Positions 24,294-33,595 of a stretch of 64,000 nucleotides of DNA are shown in pieces. The notes beneath the pieces were generated by a model. That model was given only the letters and a program-made list of their open reading frames with translations, was not told the DNA's origin and ran no database searches. The translations under genes and the position numbers were made by a program. The stretch lies in contig NZ_JBHUML010000003.1 in NCBI RefSeq assembly GCF_042684865.1, positions 124,001-188,000 of the forward strand, read 5' to 3'. The DNA comes from Salibacterium lacus (GTDB lineage Bacteria > Bacillota > Bacilli > Bacillales > Marinococcaceae). Within the stretch, counting starts at the first letter, position 1, and each line of letters begins with the position of its first letter.

Positions 24294-25811
24294 TTATTTC
24301 TGTTTATGAAGCCGGATCATATTCCATGACATTTTCGGCAGTATGCCCTGAAGATGCCCGTCTTCCATAAAGGATTTTCCGTTATGATGCGGTTTGACCT
24401 GTTCTTCACCTACTGTGTTCACGGCCTTTGGATCGTCATGTTCGAGCACCACATGTTCTGTTACCCCGAATCCTTCAAACGAGCGGATATCACAATCCAC
24501 TTTCAACGTGTTTTCCAAATGGCGGTTTGTAGCAAAGACAACCAGCTCTTCTTTTTCTTCGTTATAGACAACAGATGTATCCAGATACGGAACATCGGTG
24601 AAGTCTTTACTGTCGTATTTCGGAGAGTGGACAACCGGATTCAGGGCAATGCCGCGGCCGTAAACCGATGTGTAATAATAAGGGTAGAAAATTGTCTGTT
24701 TCCATACCTGTCCCGCATTATCCGTCATGATTGGAGCAATGACGTTCACAAGCTGCGCCATGCAGGCCATCTTTACCCGGTCGGAATGTTTAAGCAGGGT
24801 ATGCAGCAGACTTCCAACGAGCACCGCATCTTCAAATGTATACACATCTTCGAGCAGCGGTGGAGCTATCTGCCATGGCTCATTCTGCTGATCCGTCTGG
24901 GTGGAGTGGAACCAGACATTCCACTCATCAAAACTGAGATTTATTGTCTTTCTGCTCCGTTTTTTCGCCTTGATATAATCGCAGGTGGAAACGACAGTAC
25001 TGATGAAACGGTCCATTTCAAGGGATTGTGCAAGGAAATTGGCCGTGTCGTTTTCATAATTTGTATAATATTGATGCAGGGAGACATAATCTGCGTATTC
25101 ATACGTATGTTCAAGGGTTGTTGCTTCCCATTGCGGGAACGTCGGCATGTCGGAACTGGAACTGCCGCAGCTTACCAGTTCTATCTCCGGGTCAACCAGT
25201 TTCATGGCTTTCGCTGTTTCATAGGCAAGGCGGCCGTATTCTTCCGCTGTTTTCCCGCCAAGCTGCCATGGACCGTCCATTTCATTGCCGAGGCACCATG
25301 TCTTAATGTTGTGGGGCTCTTCGTAGCCATGTTTGCGGCGCAGGTCGCTGTAATACGTTCCTCCCGGGTAATTGGTGTACTCCAGGAGATTTCTTGCAGC
25401 ATCAATTCCGCGTGTCCCGAGGTTCACCGCCATCATCACATCCGTACCGGCCTTCCCTGCCCAGTCCATAAATTCATTGGTACCGACCTGGTTGTTTTCA
25501 ATGGAACGCCAGGCCAGTTCGAGGCGGTTTGGACGTTCGTCTTTGGGCCCGACCCCGTCTTCCCAATTATAAGCCGAAACCATATTGCCGCCGGGATAGC
25601 GTACAATGGGAACCTGCAGTTCTTTCACCAATTCCAGTACATCCTTTCGGAAACCGCTGTCATCAGATTCCGGATGGCCTGGTTCATAAATACCGCCGTA
25701 CACTGCTCGCCCTAAATGTTCAATGAAGGAACCATAAATTCTCGGGTCAATTTCCGATACTTTAAAATCCTTATCTACAACCATTTTTGCATTGGTCAGC
25801 TGCTGTGCCAT
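24294..25811 (-). CDS. abfA: Intracellular alpha-L-arabinofuranosidase, GH51
   Basis: Releases arabinose from imported arabino-oligosaccharides. The 505-residue protein has no signal peptide and shows the GH51 acid/base Glu in TWCLGNEMDGPWQ (about residue 172) and the nucleophile Glu in NLSFDEWNVWFHS (about 292). IYGSFIEHLGRAVYGGIYEPG and PIVRYPGGNMVSAYNWEDGVGP are also typical. ATG 25811 after AGAGGCGGTAAC is preferred over an upstream in-frame start. It follows abnA with a 78-base gap and no terminator, so it is part of the same operon. Confidence 0.95.
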   Translation of the reverse strand: MAQQLTNAKMVVDKDFKVSEIDPRIYGSFIEHLGRAVYGGIYEPGHPESDDSGFRKDVLELVKELQVPIVRYPGGNMVSAYNWEDGVGPKDERPNRLELAWRSIENNQVGTNEFMDWAGKAGTDVMMAVNLGTRGIDAARNLLEYTNYPGGTYYSDLRRKHGYEEPHNIKTWCLGNEMDGPWQLGGKTAEEYGRLAYETAKAMKLVDPEIELVSCGSSSSDMPTFPQWEATTLEHTYEYADYVSLHQYYTNYENDTANFLAQSLEMDRFISTVVSTCDYIKAKKRSRKTINLSFDEWNVWFHSTQTDQQNEPWQIAPPLLEDVYTFEDAVLVGSLLHTLLKHSDRVKMACMAQLVNVIAPIMTDNAGQVWKQTIFYPYYYTSVYGRGIALNPVVHSPKYDSKDFTDVPYLDTSVVYNEEKEELVVFATNRHLENTLKVDCDIRSFEGFGVTEHVVLEHDDPKAVNTVGEEQVKPHHNGKSFMEDGHLQGILPKMSWNMIRLHKQK

Positions 25812-25889
25812 GTTACCGCCTCTTTCTACCAATATTTTTTAAAACCGCCGGAATACCAGGCAGCTATTACTTATACGCACAAGCTGTTG

Positions 25890-26849
25890 TTAATAATAAG
25901 GCCAGCCTTCTTCATCCCATTGAAGGTCGCTGATTAACAGTTTCGGATCGCCATCATCTTCCGTATCGTAAGCGTGCCGGGCTATGATGCGGTTTTGATA
26001 AACAAACTGCCCGCCGGGACCGGCCCACTTTTCATTACCGCTGTCGATAAGCGTTCCGCCTCCCTCCATCATAGGGATGCCGGTTCTATCAACATAGGGG
26101 CCGGTAATAGAATCCGACCGTCCAACGACAATCTTGTAGGTGCTGTCTGCTCCTTGGCAGCAGTAATCAATAGAGGCAAAAAGATAATAAGAACCGTCCC
26201 TGTACGTGATCATTGGATTTTCAATAGATCTGTCATTTACTTCACGCTGGGCGATGGAATGCACTTCCCCTTCCGGCTTCATCGTGTTTTCATTCAACCG
26301 TGTTAGCTTGAGACCGCTCCAGTAGGAACCATATGCAAGCCAGGGATCTCCATTTTCGTCTACTGTCATATTAGGATCAATCGCGTTGAAGTTATCACCT
26401 TCCGACGAATGAACCACCACTCCTTCATCTGTCCAGTTCCCATTTTGAATGGAATCCGAGGAAACAAGACCGATTGCGGAATCATTTGAGCCGAAACTCG
26501 ACACGGAGTAATAGAGCCAGTACTTACCATTATATCTGCTGATATCAGGAGCCCAGATATCATTGTAATCCTGTTCCGGCGCGTAATTGTCCCACCAGTC
26601 CAGCGGCTCATCAAAGACCGGATCCTGCAGGTTCCAATTCATTCCGTTCCCGGAGGCAGTCAACTGCAGCCCCTCGCCGGTGTAGAAGGTGTACCAGGTT
26701 CCATTCTCCCTGATCAATGTCGGATCATGTGCAATCGTATCTTCTTCCACATTCCAGTGAGAAGCATCGGCATCCATTTGATATGCACCCAAACCAATAA
26801 TCAGCGCGCCAAGTGACAGGACTGTACCTTTTACCCTTTTATTTTTCAT
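25890..26849 (-). CDS. abnA: Secreted arabinan endo-1,5-alpha-L-arabinanase, GH43
   Basis: Cuts the arabinan backbone outside the cell. The 319-residue precursor starts at ATG 26849 (AAAGAGGTGCCTTT) with a signal peptide of about 30 residues (NKRVKGTVLSLGALIIGLGAY). The five-blade propeller triad is visible: Asp in TIAHDPTLI, Asp in NAIDPNMTVD and Glu in RSIENPMI. DIWAPDISRYNGKYWLYYSVS and WLAYGSYWSGL are characteristic. Length matches B. subtilis AbnA. It is encoded between the DUF624 gene and abfA, so export, uptake and trimming of arabinan are in one operon. Confidence 0.93.
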   Translation of the reverse strand: MKNKRVKGTVLSLGALIIGLGAYQMDADASHWNVEEDTIAHDPTLIRENGTWYTFYTGEGLQLTASGNGMNWNLQDPVFDEPLDWWDNYAPEQDYNDIWAPDISRYNGKYWLYYSVSSFGSNDSAIGLVSSDSIQNGNWTDEGVVVHSSEGDNFNAIDPNMTVDENGDPWLAYGSYWSGLKLTRLNENTMKPEGEVHSIAQREVNDRSIENPMITYRDGSYYLFASIDYCCQGADSTYKIVVGRSDSITGPYVDRTGIPMMEGGGTLIDSGNEKWAGPGGQFVYQNRIIARHAYDTEDDGDPKLLISDLQWDEEGWPYY

Positions 26850-26871
26850 AAAGGCACCTCTTTCTTCAGAT

Positions 26872-27516
26872 TTATCCCGAATATTCCACCTGTTCTGTTT
26901 CTGAAATACCAACGTCTATTTTCTTCAGAGACCACAACATCAGTTTCATGACAGTGTAACTGACAAGACTGCCTGAAAAGAATAGAAAACCCGCAGGCAG
27001 GACAACACTGAAATATACCATACCGCTGAGAATAACCAGGATGGCCAATGTCATCGGAAGTCGGGCCAGACCTATAATAAATGCATTTTTGAACAAGGTT
27101 TTAATACCGGCTTCGTAATGCACGAATAGTGGGAAAATGTTTACACAGACGAGAAGAAACAAAAAAACAATAAAATAAAACGCCGCCGTTACAATTATGG
27201 AAAATTCAGCGTTCCACTGGAGAAGAATTTCAAAGTTAAAATAAAGCAGTCCTGCCGCCGCTGTGAGAATCCACCCGATAAGATTGGCTTTCCAGAAATC
27301 CTGCTTCACCTGGCGGAAGTACGTTTTTATTGTGGGAAATTCCGTTCCTTCCATCAGCCATTTTCTTGTAACAGCAAGCATGGCAGAGGTTGCCGGAAAC
27401 AGCCCCGCAGCCACCAGTCCTGCCAGACTGGTGAGAAGCCAGAGCATATTCAAAAGAGCCAGACGTGACAGCCATTGGAAAGCCCCATCCAGACTTGTGA
27501 CCGTTTTCTCAAGCAT
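26872..27516 (-). CDS. DUF624 (YesL-like) membrane protein
   Basis: This 214-residue protein has five or six hydrophobic segments and the N-terminal pattern LSRLALLNMLWLLTSLAGL seen in YesL. Genes of this family sit next to carbohydrate ABC importers in many Bacillales, and their function is not established. Here it lies between araQ and abnA. A second member occurs at 48745-49377 beside the other CUT1-type ABC importer of the window. Confidence 0.85.
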   Translation of the reverse strand: MLEKTVTSLDGAFQWLSRLALLNMLWLLTSLAGLVAAGLFPATSAMLAVTRKWLMEGTEFPTIKTYFRQVKQDFWKANLIGWILTAAAGLLYFNFEILLQWNAEFSIIVTAAFYFIVFLFLLVCVNIFPLFVHYEAGIKTLFKNAFIIGLARLPMTLAILVILSGMVYFSVVLPAGFLFFSGSLVSYTVMKLMLWSLKKIDVGISETEQVEYSG

Positions 27517-27541
27517 GCATTTTCCCCTCTTTCATGACGTA

Positions 27542-28396
27542 TTATCCTTTCACTCCACCGACGGTAAGGCCGGATATGAAGAATTTCTGAAAGAACAAAA
27601 ATAGAATGATAATCGGAATAATCGTCAGCACCGAACCGGAAAACAGCAATTCGTAGTTATTTCCGTAAGGTGTCATTAAGGTAGACAGACCGATTGGCAG
27701 CGTAAACATGTCACTTGAACGAAGAACGAGAAGCGGCCACAAAAAGTTGTTCCAGCTGGTCAGTCCCTGCAGGATAGCCATCGCTGCAAAAGACGGTCCC
27801 ATTAGCGGTGCCATGATACGAAAGAATATTCCGTATTCCGTGCACCCGTCTATCCTTGCCGATTCCATTAATTCTTTCGGCAGTCCCAGACAATACTGCC
27901 TGAAAAAGAAGACAGCGATAGGAGCCACAATCAATGGCAGCATAACGGCAAAGTAGGAATTAATAAGATTGAGATCAATCATCAGCTGATACAACGGCAG
28001 CATTAAAATCTCAAATGGTATCATCAGTATGAAAAGAACGAGCACAAACAATACATTTCTTCCTTTAAACTGATACATCGCAAGCGCATAACCTACCATG
28101 GACGAAAAGAACAGGGACAAAACAATCAACATCCCACTGATCAAAAGACTGTTGAGGTACCAGCGCCAATACTGCTGCCCGCTTTCTGAGAAAATGGAGA
28201 AATAGTTGCTGAATGTTAATTCAGCTGGATCGAATAAAAGAGACAATCCTTCCCTCATCAATCCCGACGCCGGACGCAGCGATGCAACGACCAGAGAGAT
28301 AATAGGAAACAAGGCGGTTAGCGTAATAACAGCAAATACAAATGTAACGGCAATGGATATCCATTTTTTCTTTTTCGTAGTCATCTTCTGCTTCAA
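27542..28396 (-). CDS. araQ: Arabino-oligosaccharide ABC transporter permease AraQ
   Basis: This 284-residue CUT1-family permease has six membrane helices and the EAA loop MESARIDGCTEYGIFFRIMAPLMGPSFAAM. It pairs with AraP to form the channel for arabinose oligosaccharides. The ATPase is not in this operon; in B. subtilis the shared ATPase MsmX serves AraNPQ, and the same is expected here. Its start overlaps the araP stop by four bases. Confidence 0.92.
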   Translation of the reverse strand: MKQKMTTKKKKWISIAVTFVFAVITLTALFPIISLVVASLRPASGLMREGLSLLFDPAELTFSNYFSIFSESGQQYWRWYLNSLLISGMLIVLSLFFSSMVGYALAMYQFKGRNVLFVLVLFILMIPFEILMLPLYQLMIDLNLINSYFAVMLPLIVAPIAVFFFRQYCLGLPKELMESARIDGCTEYGIFFRIMAPLMGPSFAAMAILQGLTSWNNFLWPLLVLRSSDMFTLPIGLSTLMTPYGNNYELLFSGSVLTIIPIIILFLFFQKFFISGLTVGGVKG

Positions 28397-29328
28397 TCCT
28401 CCTTAAAGGCTCCGACAAATTTAAGCTGGATGATACTGACAATAAAGATGATAATCATCAGTACGACCCCGATCGCGGCACCAAATCCCATATCATTCTG
28501 GGATATTCCTTCCTGGTATATGTACCCGACCACAGTCAATCCAATATTACCGGGAGAATTGTTCTGCCAGAAAACGAAACTTTCTTCAAACATCCGGAAA
28601 CCATTAATGATTGTAATCGTGGATACAAAAATGATGACCGGCTTTAAGGATGGCAGTGTAACGGAGAAAAATTTCTGAAAAGCATTGGCTCCGTCGATAT
28701 CCGCCGCTTCATAAAGTTCTTCGGATACATTCTGCAGTCCGGCGAGAAAATAAAGAATATTGACGCCGATCCACCGCCATGCAGCAAGCATGACCATCAA
28801 AAACATTCCGGAAACAGAACCGTATCTCCATTCCACCGGTGATATCCCAAAAAATCCAATAATCTCGTTAATAACAGCGGTTTCAGACTCTCCGAACATC
28901 ATCCGGAAAATAACACCGGCCACGATAACGGAAGTTAGTGCAGGTACAAACAAAGAGGCACGGAAGAAGTTTCGGAATTTTAATAATTTACTATTTAAAA
29001 AGACAGCTAAAATAACAGGCAGAGCAACGAGTATCAATACAGTGAACACCACGTAGATGCTCGTATTAAGCAAAGCCCGGTAAAACTCCGGGTTAAGCAG
29101 CCGTTCATAGTTCCGCAGGCCGATAAACTCTACCTGTCCCGGCAGCACCTGCTGGAAGCTCATAATGATTGCCTGAATCATGGGGTACAAAAACAACAGT
29201 AAAAACGACACAATAAAAGGAGTCACAAAAACGTATGGAGCTGCTTTTCGTGAAGTAAGAAACCTGGACAGTCTCGACGATTGTTTCGTTTTTACTTTAT
29301 TTACTGAAGTGGAAGTTGATGGCTCCAA
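28393..29328 (-). CDS. araP: Arabino-oligosaccharide ABC transporter permease AraP
   Basis: This CUT1 permease has a charged cytoplasmic N-terminus, six helices and the EAA loop LYEAADIDGANAFQKFFSVTLP. The best start is TTG 29328, preceded by AAAGGAGGTACTGAC, giving 311 residues; the longer ORF would begin inside that ribosome site. It follows araN after a stem-loop and is translationally coupled to araQ. Confidence 0.92.
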   Translation of the reverse strand: MEPSTSTSVNKVKTKQSSRLSRFLTSRKAAPYVFVTPFIVSFLLLFLYPMIQAIIMSFQQVLPGQVEFIGLRNYERLLNPEFYRALLNTSIYVVFTVLILVALPVILAVFLNSKLLKFRNFFRASLFVPALTSVIVAGVIFRMMFGESETAVINEIIGFFGISPVEWRYGSVSGMFLMVMLAAWRWIGVNILYFLAGLQNVSEELYEAADIDGANAFQKFFSVTLPSLKPVIIFVSTITIINGFRMFEESFVFWQNNSPGNIGLTVVGYIYQEGISQNDMGFGAAIGVVLMIIIFIVSIIQLKFVGAFKED

Positions 29329-29360
29329 GTCAGTACCTCCTTTCAACGTTTATGAAATGG

Positions 29361-29386
29361 AGAGGGAGGCAGAGCACCCTCCCCCT
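29361..29386 (-). other. Stem-loop between araN and araP
   Basis: On the minus strand a GGGGGAGGG arm can pair with CCTCCCTCT a few bases after the araN stop. Such a hairpin can protect the binding-protein messenger and lower downstream permease expression. There is no strong T-run, so it is not a clear terminator. Confidence 0.5.
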
Positions 29387-29407
29387 TTTTTCAAAGACAG
29401 GTATTTA

Positions 29408-30787
29408 TTACTCGCTCATTCCGCTCCGCACGGATTCTGCGGCCTGTTCGAGTGCCTCCTGCGGCGTACTGCTCTGCTGACGGACAGCACTATTCAGCAC
29501 ATTGGTGTTAATCTCGTTTGTTACATCGGACGTTTCAGATGTAATGTTCAATCCTTCCACTTCGTCGTTCAATTCAAGCAGCATGTCAAAAATATCGTCG
29601 TGGAAGTATTCATAATACTTGTTACTTTCACCCATTGCTTCACTATCCCAAACGGAATACATCGGAGGATCAAAACCAAGCTCTGTCCAGAGATCAATGT
29701 TACCTTCTTCGGTCAACTTCGCTTCTGCCAGAAACTCTTTAGCCAGTTCAGGGTTTTCTGTCTGGTTTGTTACCACTGTGCCGGTACCACCCATTCCGGA
29801 AGTGCGGTTCCCGTCTTCTTCCCATCTTGGGAGCGGACGAATCTGCATTTTTCCTTCAAGGTCTTCCATATAGTCAATAAACCGGCCCATGTACCACATC
29901 GGCATCATCACTGAAGCAGCACCGCCGTCATTCATGTAACCGTAGTACTGTTCTTCATGGTGGTCACCGCCTGGAGCAACTTCTGCAATTTCATGTTCAT
30001 GGACCATGTCACTCATAAACTGAAGGGATTCCACGTTGGTTTCATTATCAAGTATGACTTCTCCATCTTCATTGAAATAGTCGGATTCCTGCTGAGCGAT
30101 GAGCGGCCAGAACGTAAACTGGTCTGTCGTTTCCACCGTAGTCATCATCGCATCCGTGTTTTCGGTCACCTGTTTGCCTGCTTCAACATAGTCATCCCAC
30201 GTCTCAATGGAATCAATATCGACGCCTGCTTCATCCATGATTTCCTCATTGTAATACATCACTGTGGCACCTACGTGATATGGCAGACCATAATAATTAT
30301 CGTCTTTGGAATATAGATCAAGTCTTCCTTCCACCATGTCTTCAAGAACAGGTTCAACCTGGTCGTTCATGGATTCGAACTGAACGTCCCCTTCCAAAAA
30401 GCTTCCAAAATGACTAACTTCAATATCGGCAATATCCGGCGCCCCTTCCCCGGACTGCAGCGCAAGTCTTAAGTTGTTGTTCATCTGTTCAAGCGGAAAC
30501 ACTTCGGCCGTCAACTGAATCTGACGGTCGGGGTTATCCTCGTTCCAACGCTCTACGGCCGGCTCATAGACACCGATATGCTGTTCATTGAATGTCCAGA
30601 ATGTCAGTTCTGTAGCTTCTTCACTGTCCGATCCAATAACGGCCGTGTCTTCAGCTTCGCTTCCACCGGCTCCTTCACTTCCATCACTTCCCCCGCTTCC
30701 CCCGCAGGCGGAAAGAAATAGTCCCGGAATCAGCAGCAAACTTAATGATTTTTTCAATATTGTTCCCCTCCCTGATTTTGATTTCAT
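29408..30787 (-). CDS. araN: Arabino-oligosaccharide-binding lipoprotein AraN
   Basis: The 459-residue precursor (ATG 30787 after AGGGAGCGCTT) has a lipoprotein signal ending in LFLSACGGSG and an acidic Gly/Ser/Glu linker. An extracellular solute-binding family 1 domain follows (ELTFWTFNEQHIGVYEPAVERW, GLPYHVGATVMYYNEEIMDEAG). It captures arabinose oligosaccharides for AraPQ. It is the first gene of the seven-gene operon ending with araA2, behind an AraR-controlled promoter. Confidence 0.92.
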   Translation of the reverse strand: MKSKSGRGTILKKSLSLLLIPGLFLSACGGSGGSDGSEGAGGSEAEDTAVIGSDSEEATELTFWTFNEQHIGVYEPAVERWNEDNPDRQIQLTAEVFPLEQMNNNLRLALQSGEGAPDIADIEVSHFGSFLEGDVQFESMNDQVEPVLEDMVEGRLDLYSKDDNYYGLPYHVGATVMYYNEEIMDEAGVDIDSIETWDDYVEAGKQVTENTDAMMTTVETTDQFTFWPLIAQQESDYFNEDGEVILDNETNVESLQFMSDMVHEHEIAEVAPGGDHHEEQYYGYMNDGGAASVMMPMWYMGRFIDYMEDLEGKMQIRPLPRWEEDGNRTSGMGGTGTVVTNQTENPELAKEFLAEAKLTEEGNIDLWTELGFDPPMYSVWDSEAMGESNKYYEYFHDDIFDMLLELNDEVEGLNITSETSDVTNEINTNVLNSAVRQQSSTPQEALEQAAESVRSGMSE

Positions 30788-30835
30788 AAGCGCTCCCTGT
30801 TCATACAACGAGGGAGCAATGAAATATTTTCATTA

Positions 30836-30897
30836 ACTTGTACGTATAAGCTAGTTACTATTGAACCATATATCATCATTTTTTGCAATCGCTTTCT
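30836..30897 (-). promoter_or_regulatory. araN operon promoter: AraR operator and cre-like site
   Basis: The AraR box is at 30836-30851 (ACTTGTACGTATAAGC). Upstream on the minus strand a -35 TTGCAA (30883-30888) is followed after 17 bases by a -10 like TTCAAT. The cre-like AGAAAGCGATTGCA (minus strand of 30884-30897) overlaps that -35. This single region should control seven genes down to 22769. Confidence 0.75.
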
Positions 30898-30968
30898 TTA
30901 AATTTTTTTAAAATTCGCCCATGAGTATGAATAATAGCAAAGCAGTACATCATGTTTTTAGGAGATAA

Positions 30969-30999
30969 AGTTGTACGTTCAAGTGTAGTATAGTAAAAT
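30969..30999 (+). promoter_or_regulatory. araR promoter overlapped by an AraR operator
   Basis: -35 TTGTAC (30971-30976), a 17-base spacer and -10 TAAAAT (30994-30999). The AraR box AGTTGTACGTTCAAGT (30969-30984) covers the -35, which points to autorepression. This geometry differs from the downstream position of the box at araB and araD. Confidence 0.8.
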
Positions 31000-31026
31000 G
31001 AAGAAAGTCTTGCAGTGAGGTGTACT

Positions 31027-32136
31027 ATGACTCCTAAATACAAAAACGTAAAACAGTTTATTAAATCAAAGGTCCTCGACGGATCGTACCAGCCCCATCA
31101 GAAAATACACTCCGAGTATGAGCTGGTGAACTACTTTGACGTCAGCCGCCATACCATCCGCCAGGCGATCGGCGAACTCGTGAGCGAAGGCTGGTTGTAC
31201 AGGGAACACGGAGTCGGAACATTCTGCGCCGACCGCTCCCGGTTTCTACAGCAGCCGGCCAGAAAAAGTATCGCCATCATCACGACATACATGTCCGATT
31301 ATATTTTCCCCCATATTATACGCGGGGCGGAAAGTTATTTAAGTGATGCCTCTTACAATGTTATTTTATTTAATACAAATAACGACCTGGAAAAAGAAAA
31401 ATCTGCACTTGAGAATATTTTAAGCCAGCGTGTAGAAGGTATTATTGTAGAACCGACCCGCAGTGCCTTTACCAACCCGAACATTAATTATTATTTGAAT
31501 CTCGAAAACCAACAGATTCCTTTCGTTATGATTAACGCCTTTTATGAAGAACTGGAGCCGTTCCACCTTGTCATGAACGATGAAAAAGGCGGCTATATGC
31601 AGACAAGCCACCTGCTCGACCTCGGTCATGAAAAGATTGCCGGAATTTTCAAAAATGACGACATTCAGGGGACGCGCCGGATGAAAGGTTTTCTGAAAGC
31701 ACACCGGGAAGCAGGAACGCCTGTTGATCCAAACCAGATTATCACATATTCCACAGCGGAAAAGTTCTGGAAGCCAATGGAAAAAATCAAGCAGCTGGTG
31801 AAAGAGGAATCACAGCGCCCCACCGCTATTGTCTGCTACAACGATGAGCTTGTTATTCAGGTGCTGGATGTTATTCGAGAGGAAAAACTCTCTGTTCCAA
31901 ACGACATTTCCATTATCGGCTTTGACGATTCCTCCCTGACCGAAACAACGGAAATCAAATTTGCCTCCATCAAACATCCCAAAACAAAAATGGGAGAAGA
32001 TGCTGCCGCCTTAATTGTCGACAGAATAGAGGGAACGTCCGAAGACAAGGCAGAATCTATTGTCTATGAACCGGAACTCGTGCTTCGCAACTCCACAGCA
32101 GCTCCTTCCACCGGGGCCGGCTCCATTGCGACATAA
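31027..32136 (+). CDS. araR: Arabinose-responsive repressor AraR
   Basis: The 369-residue protein is a GntR-type winged helix (YKNVKQFIKSKVLDG to SRHTIRQAIGELVSEGWLYREHGVGTF, residues about 4-68) fused to a LacI/GalR-type ligand-binding domain (KSIAIITTYMSDYIFPHIIRGAE to the C-terminus). This chimeric layout defines AraR. The start is ATG 31027, with GAGGTG just upstream. It is expected to bind the six TTGTACGTACAA-like boxes in this window and release them when arabinose binds. It is divergent from the araN operon. Confidence 0.96.
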   Translation: MTPKYKNVKQFIKSKVLDGSYQPHQKIHSEYELVNYFDVSRHTIRQAIGELVSEGWLYREHGVGTFCADRSRFLQQPARKSIAIITTYMSDYIFPHIIRGAESYLSDASYNVILFNTNNDLEKEKSALENILSQRVEGIIVEPTRSAFTNPNINYYLNLENQQIPFVMINAFYEELEPFHLVMNDEKGGYMQTSHLLDLGHEKIAGIFKNDDIQGTRRMKGFLKAHREAGTPVDPNQIITYSTAEKFWKPMEKIKQLVKEESQRPTAIVCYNDELVIQVLDVIREEKLSVPNDISIIGFDDSSLTETTEIKFASIKHPKTKMGEDAAALIVDRIEGTSEDKAESIVYEPELVLRNSTAAPSTGAGSIAT

Positions 32137-32142
32137 ATCCAT

Positions 32143-32185
32143 AAAAAACGGGGCTTTGGGAAAACGACCCAAAGCCCCGTTTTTT
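32143..32185 (+). terminator. Terminator of araR
   Basis: AAAAAACGGGGCTTTGGG pairs with CCCAAAGCCCCGTTTTTT around a seven-base loop, just after the araR stop. Confidence 0.92.
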
Positions 32186-32244
32186 ACGGAAAGATATACA
32201 GCCGCCGCCCCGGCTCCGCCCGGTCATTAACCGGAACAAGGAAT

Positions 32245-32277
32245 TAGTGTCCAACAGTCAGCAGCGTACGGACACTA
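32245..32277. repeat. TAGTGTCC palindromic repeat
   Basis: TAGTGTCC (32245-32252) and GGACACTA (32270-32277) form an inverted repeat with CAGCAGCGTA between, the same family as at 22451-22562. It lies in the short gap between araR and araM. Confidence 0.65.
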
Positions 32278-32352
32278 CAGCACTGAAACCAGATAGTAGT
32301 GGACGCCGGTGGAAACCCTCAGCCACAACTTATCCCCGCACGAAGATACTTT

Positions 32353-33567
32353 TTATGTCTTCTGCTTCGTGAAAGGATACGCCGGGACACCCCGCCCGGA
32401 CATATGCAGCAGTTTCAGTCCGGTATGGCGGTGTTCCCGTAAATGATGAGCCTGTTCAAGACTTTCCTGCACCAGTTCATGATGAATGCCCAGTTCTTCA
32501 GGAAACGCCGGGCCGCCCACTTTTCTGAGAAGTTCTCTTATTTCCCTGGAAGACGGCATATGATCGATCCAGTGTTTGATAGTTTCAGCATGCTCTTCCA
32601 GTCTTCTTTTATACACCGGTTCTTCCACCGGCAGCTCTTCCGGGTTGGTAAAATAACCTTTGTACAAATCAGAAATCACAGACGTGGCAACGCCGACTTT
32701 GGCACCGTGCAGCTTCTGCTTTCTTCCCTCTTTCAAAAAAATCAGTTCCCAGTAATGAGAGAGATGATGCTCAGCCCCTGAAGCCGGCCGGGAATGATCC
32801 AGGGTCATCATGACCAGTCCCGAAAGCAGCAGACTCTCCATTAAAATTCTGAGTCCCTCTTCATCCCGCTGTGCAATACGTTCCGCCTCATTCCTGCATG
32901 TTGACCACGCACTCTCCATCGCACGGCTCGCCCACTCATTATAGGTTTCTTCTGCAATGAGCCGGGAAATCTCCCAGTCAAACACAGATGTCGACTTCGC
33001 CGCCATGTCACCAAATCCTGCCGCCGCCATTTCCTGCGGGGCCTCACGAAGTACGTTCACATCAGCAAACACCGCCAGGGGAGCTGCCGCCTGAACGGTC
33101 TGCTTCACTCCACCGAGGATAAGAGGAGCTCCTTTGGACGTAAATCCATCTACAGAGGCAGCGGTCGGAACCGAAATAAATGGAATCCTCATTTTAGCGC
33201 TTACAAACCTGGTGATGTCATGAATGGTCCCGGAACCCACCGCCAGCAGGCAATCTGTGTGTTCTGGAATCTGAACAAACATCTGCATGATGGTTCGTTC
33301 GTCCGCTGTCACCTGTCCGTGCTCATTTTCAGGGGCAAGCAAAGCTTTGGGGTGGTGTCCCCCGGCTTGAAGCAGTTCTTCCAGTTTACCTCCGGCAGCC
33401 TGTTTTGTATTGGTATCCTCTATCATGACAACATGCCGGAACCCTTCTTCATGTATAAAGCCGGAAACATGCTGCAGACTGTCTGTTTCCACTTCCATAT
33501 GCCGAACAGGAAGGGGCTGCCCTTCATAACAATGGTCAGAAAGCTCTTTTAATTCTTTTTTCAGCAT
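32353..33567 (-). CDS. araM: sn-Glycerol-1-phosphate dehydrogenase AraM/EgsA
   Basis: This 404-residue NAD(P)H-dependent dehydrogenase reduces dihydroxyacetone phosphate to sn-glycerol-1-phosphate, which Bacillus uses for heptaprenylglyceryl lipids. Visible are the nucleotide-binding AVGSGTIHDITRF, ISVPTAASVDGFTSKGAPL, and metal-site His residues in LDHSRPASGAEHHLSHYWE and KLHGAKVGVAT. ATG 33567 follows AAGGAGATCCAGACT. In B. subtilis araM is inside the arabinose operon. Here it sits just past araR behind a MarR and a macrodomain gene, keeping the link only by proximity. No AraR box is visible upstream. Confidence 0.92.
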   Translation of the reverse strand: MLKKELKELSDHCYEGQPLPVRHMEVETDSLQHVSGFIHEEGFRHVVMIEDTNTKQAAGGKLEELLQAGGHHPKALLAPENEHGQVTADERTIMQMFVQIPEHTDCLLAVGSGTIHDITRFVSAKMRIPFISVPTAASVDGFTSKGAPLILGGVKQTVQAAAPLAVFADVNVLREAPQEMAAAGFGDMAAKSTSVFDWEISRLIAEETYNEWASRAMESAWSTCRNEAERIAQRDEEGLRILMESLLLSGLVMMTLDHSRPASGAEHHLSHYWELIFLKEGRKQKLHGAKVGVATSVISDLYKGYFTNPEELPVEEPVYKRRLEEHAETIKHWIDHMPSSREIRELLRKVGGPAFPEELGIHHELVQESLEQAHHLREHRHTGLKLLHMSGRGVPAYPFTKQKT

Positions 33568-33595
33568 AGTCTGGATCTCCTTCCCTGGGGTAAAC

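Noticed and set aside
24354..25715. 453-residue plus-strand ORF opposite abfA
   Set aside because: It mirrors the strongly recognised GH51 gene, has no ribosome site and shows low-complexity hydrophobic and Cys-rich translation typical of antisense frames.
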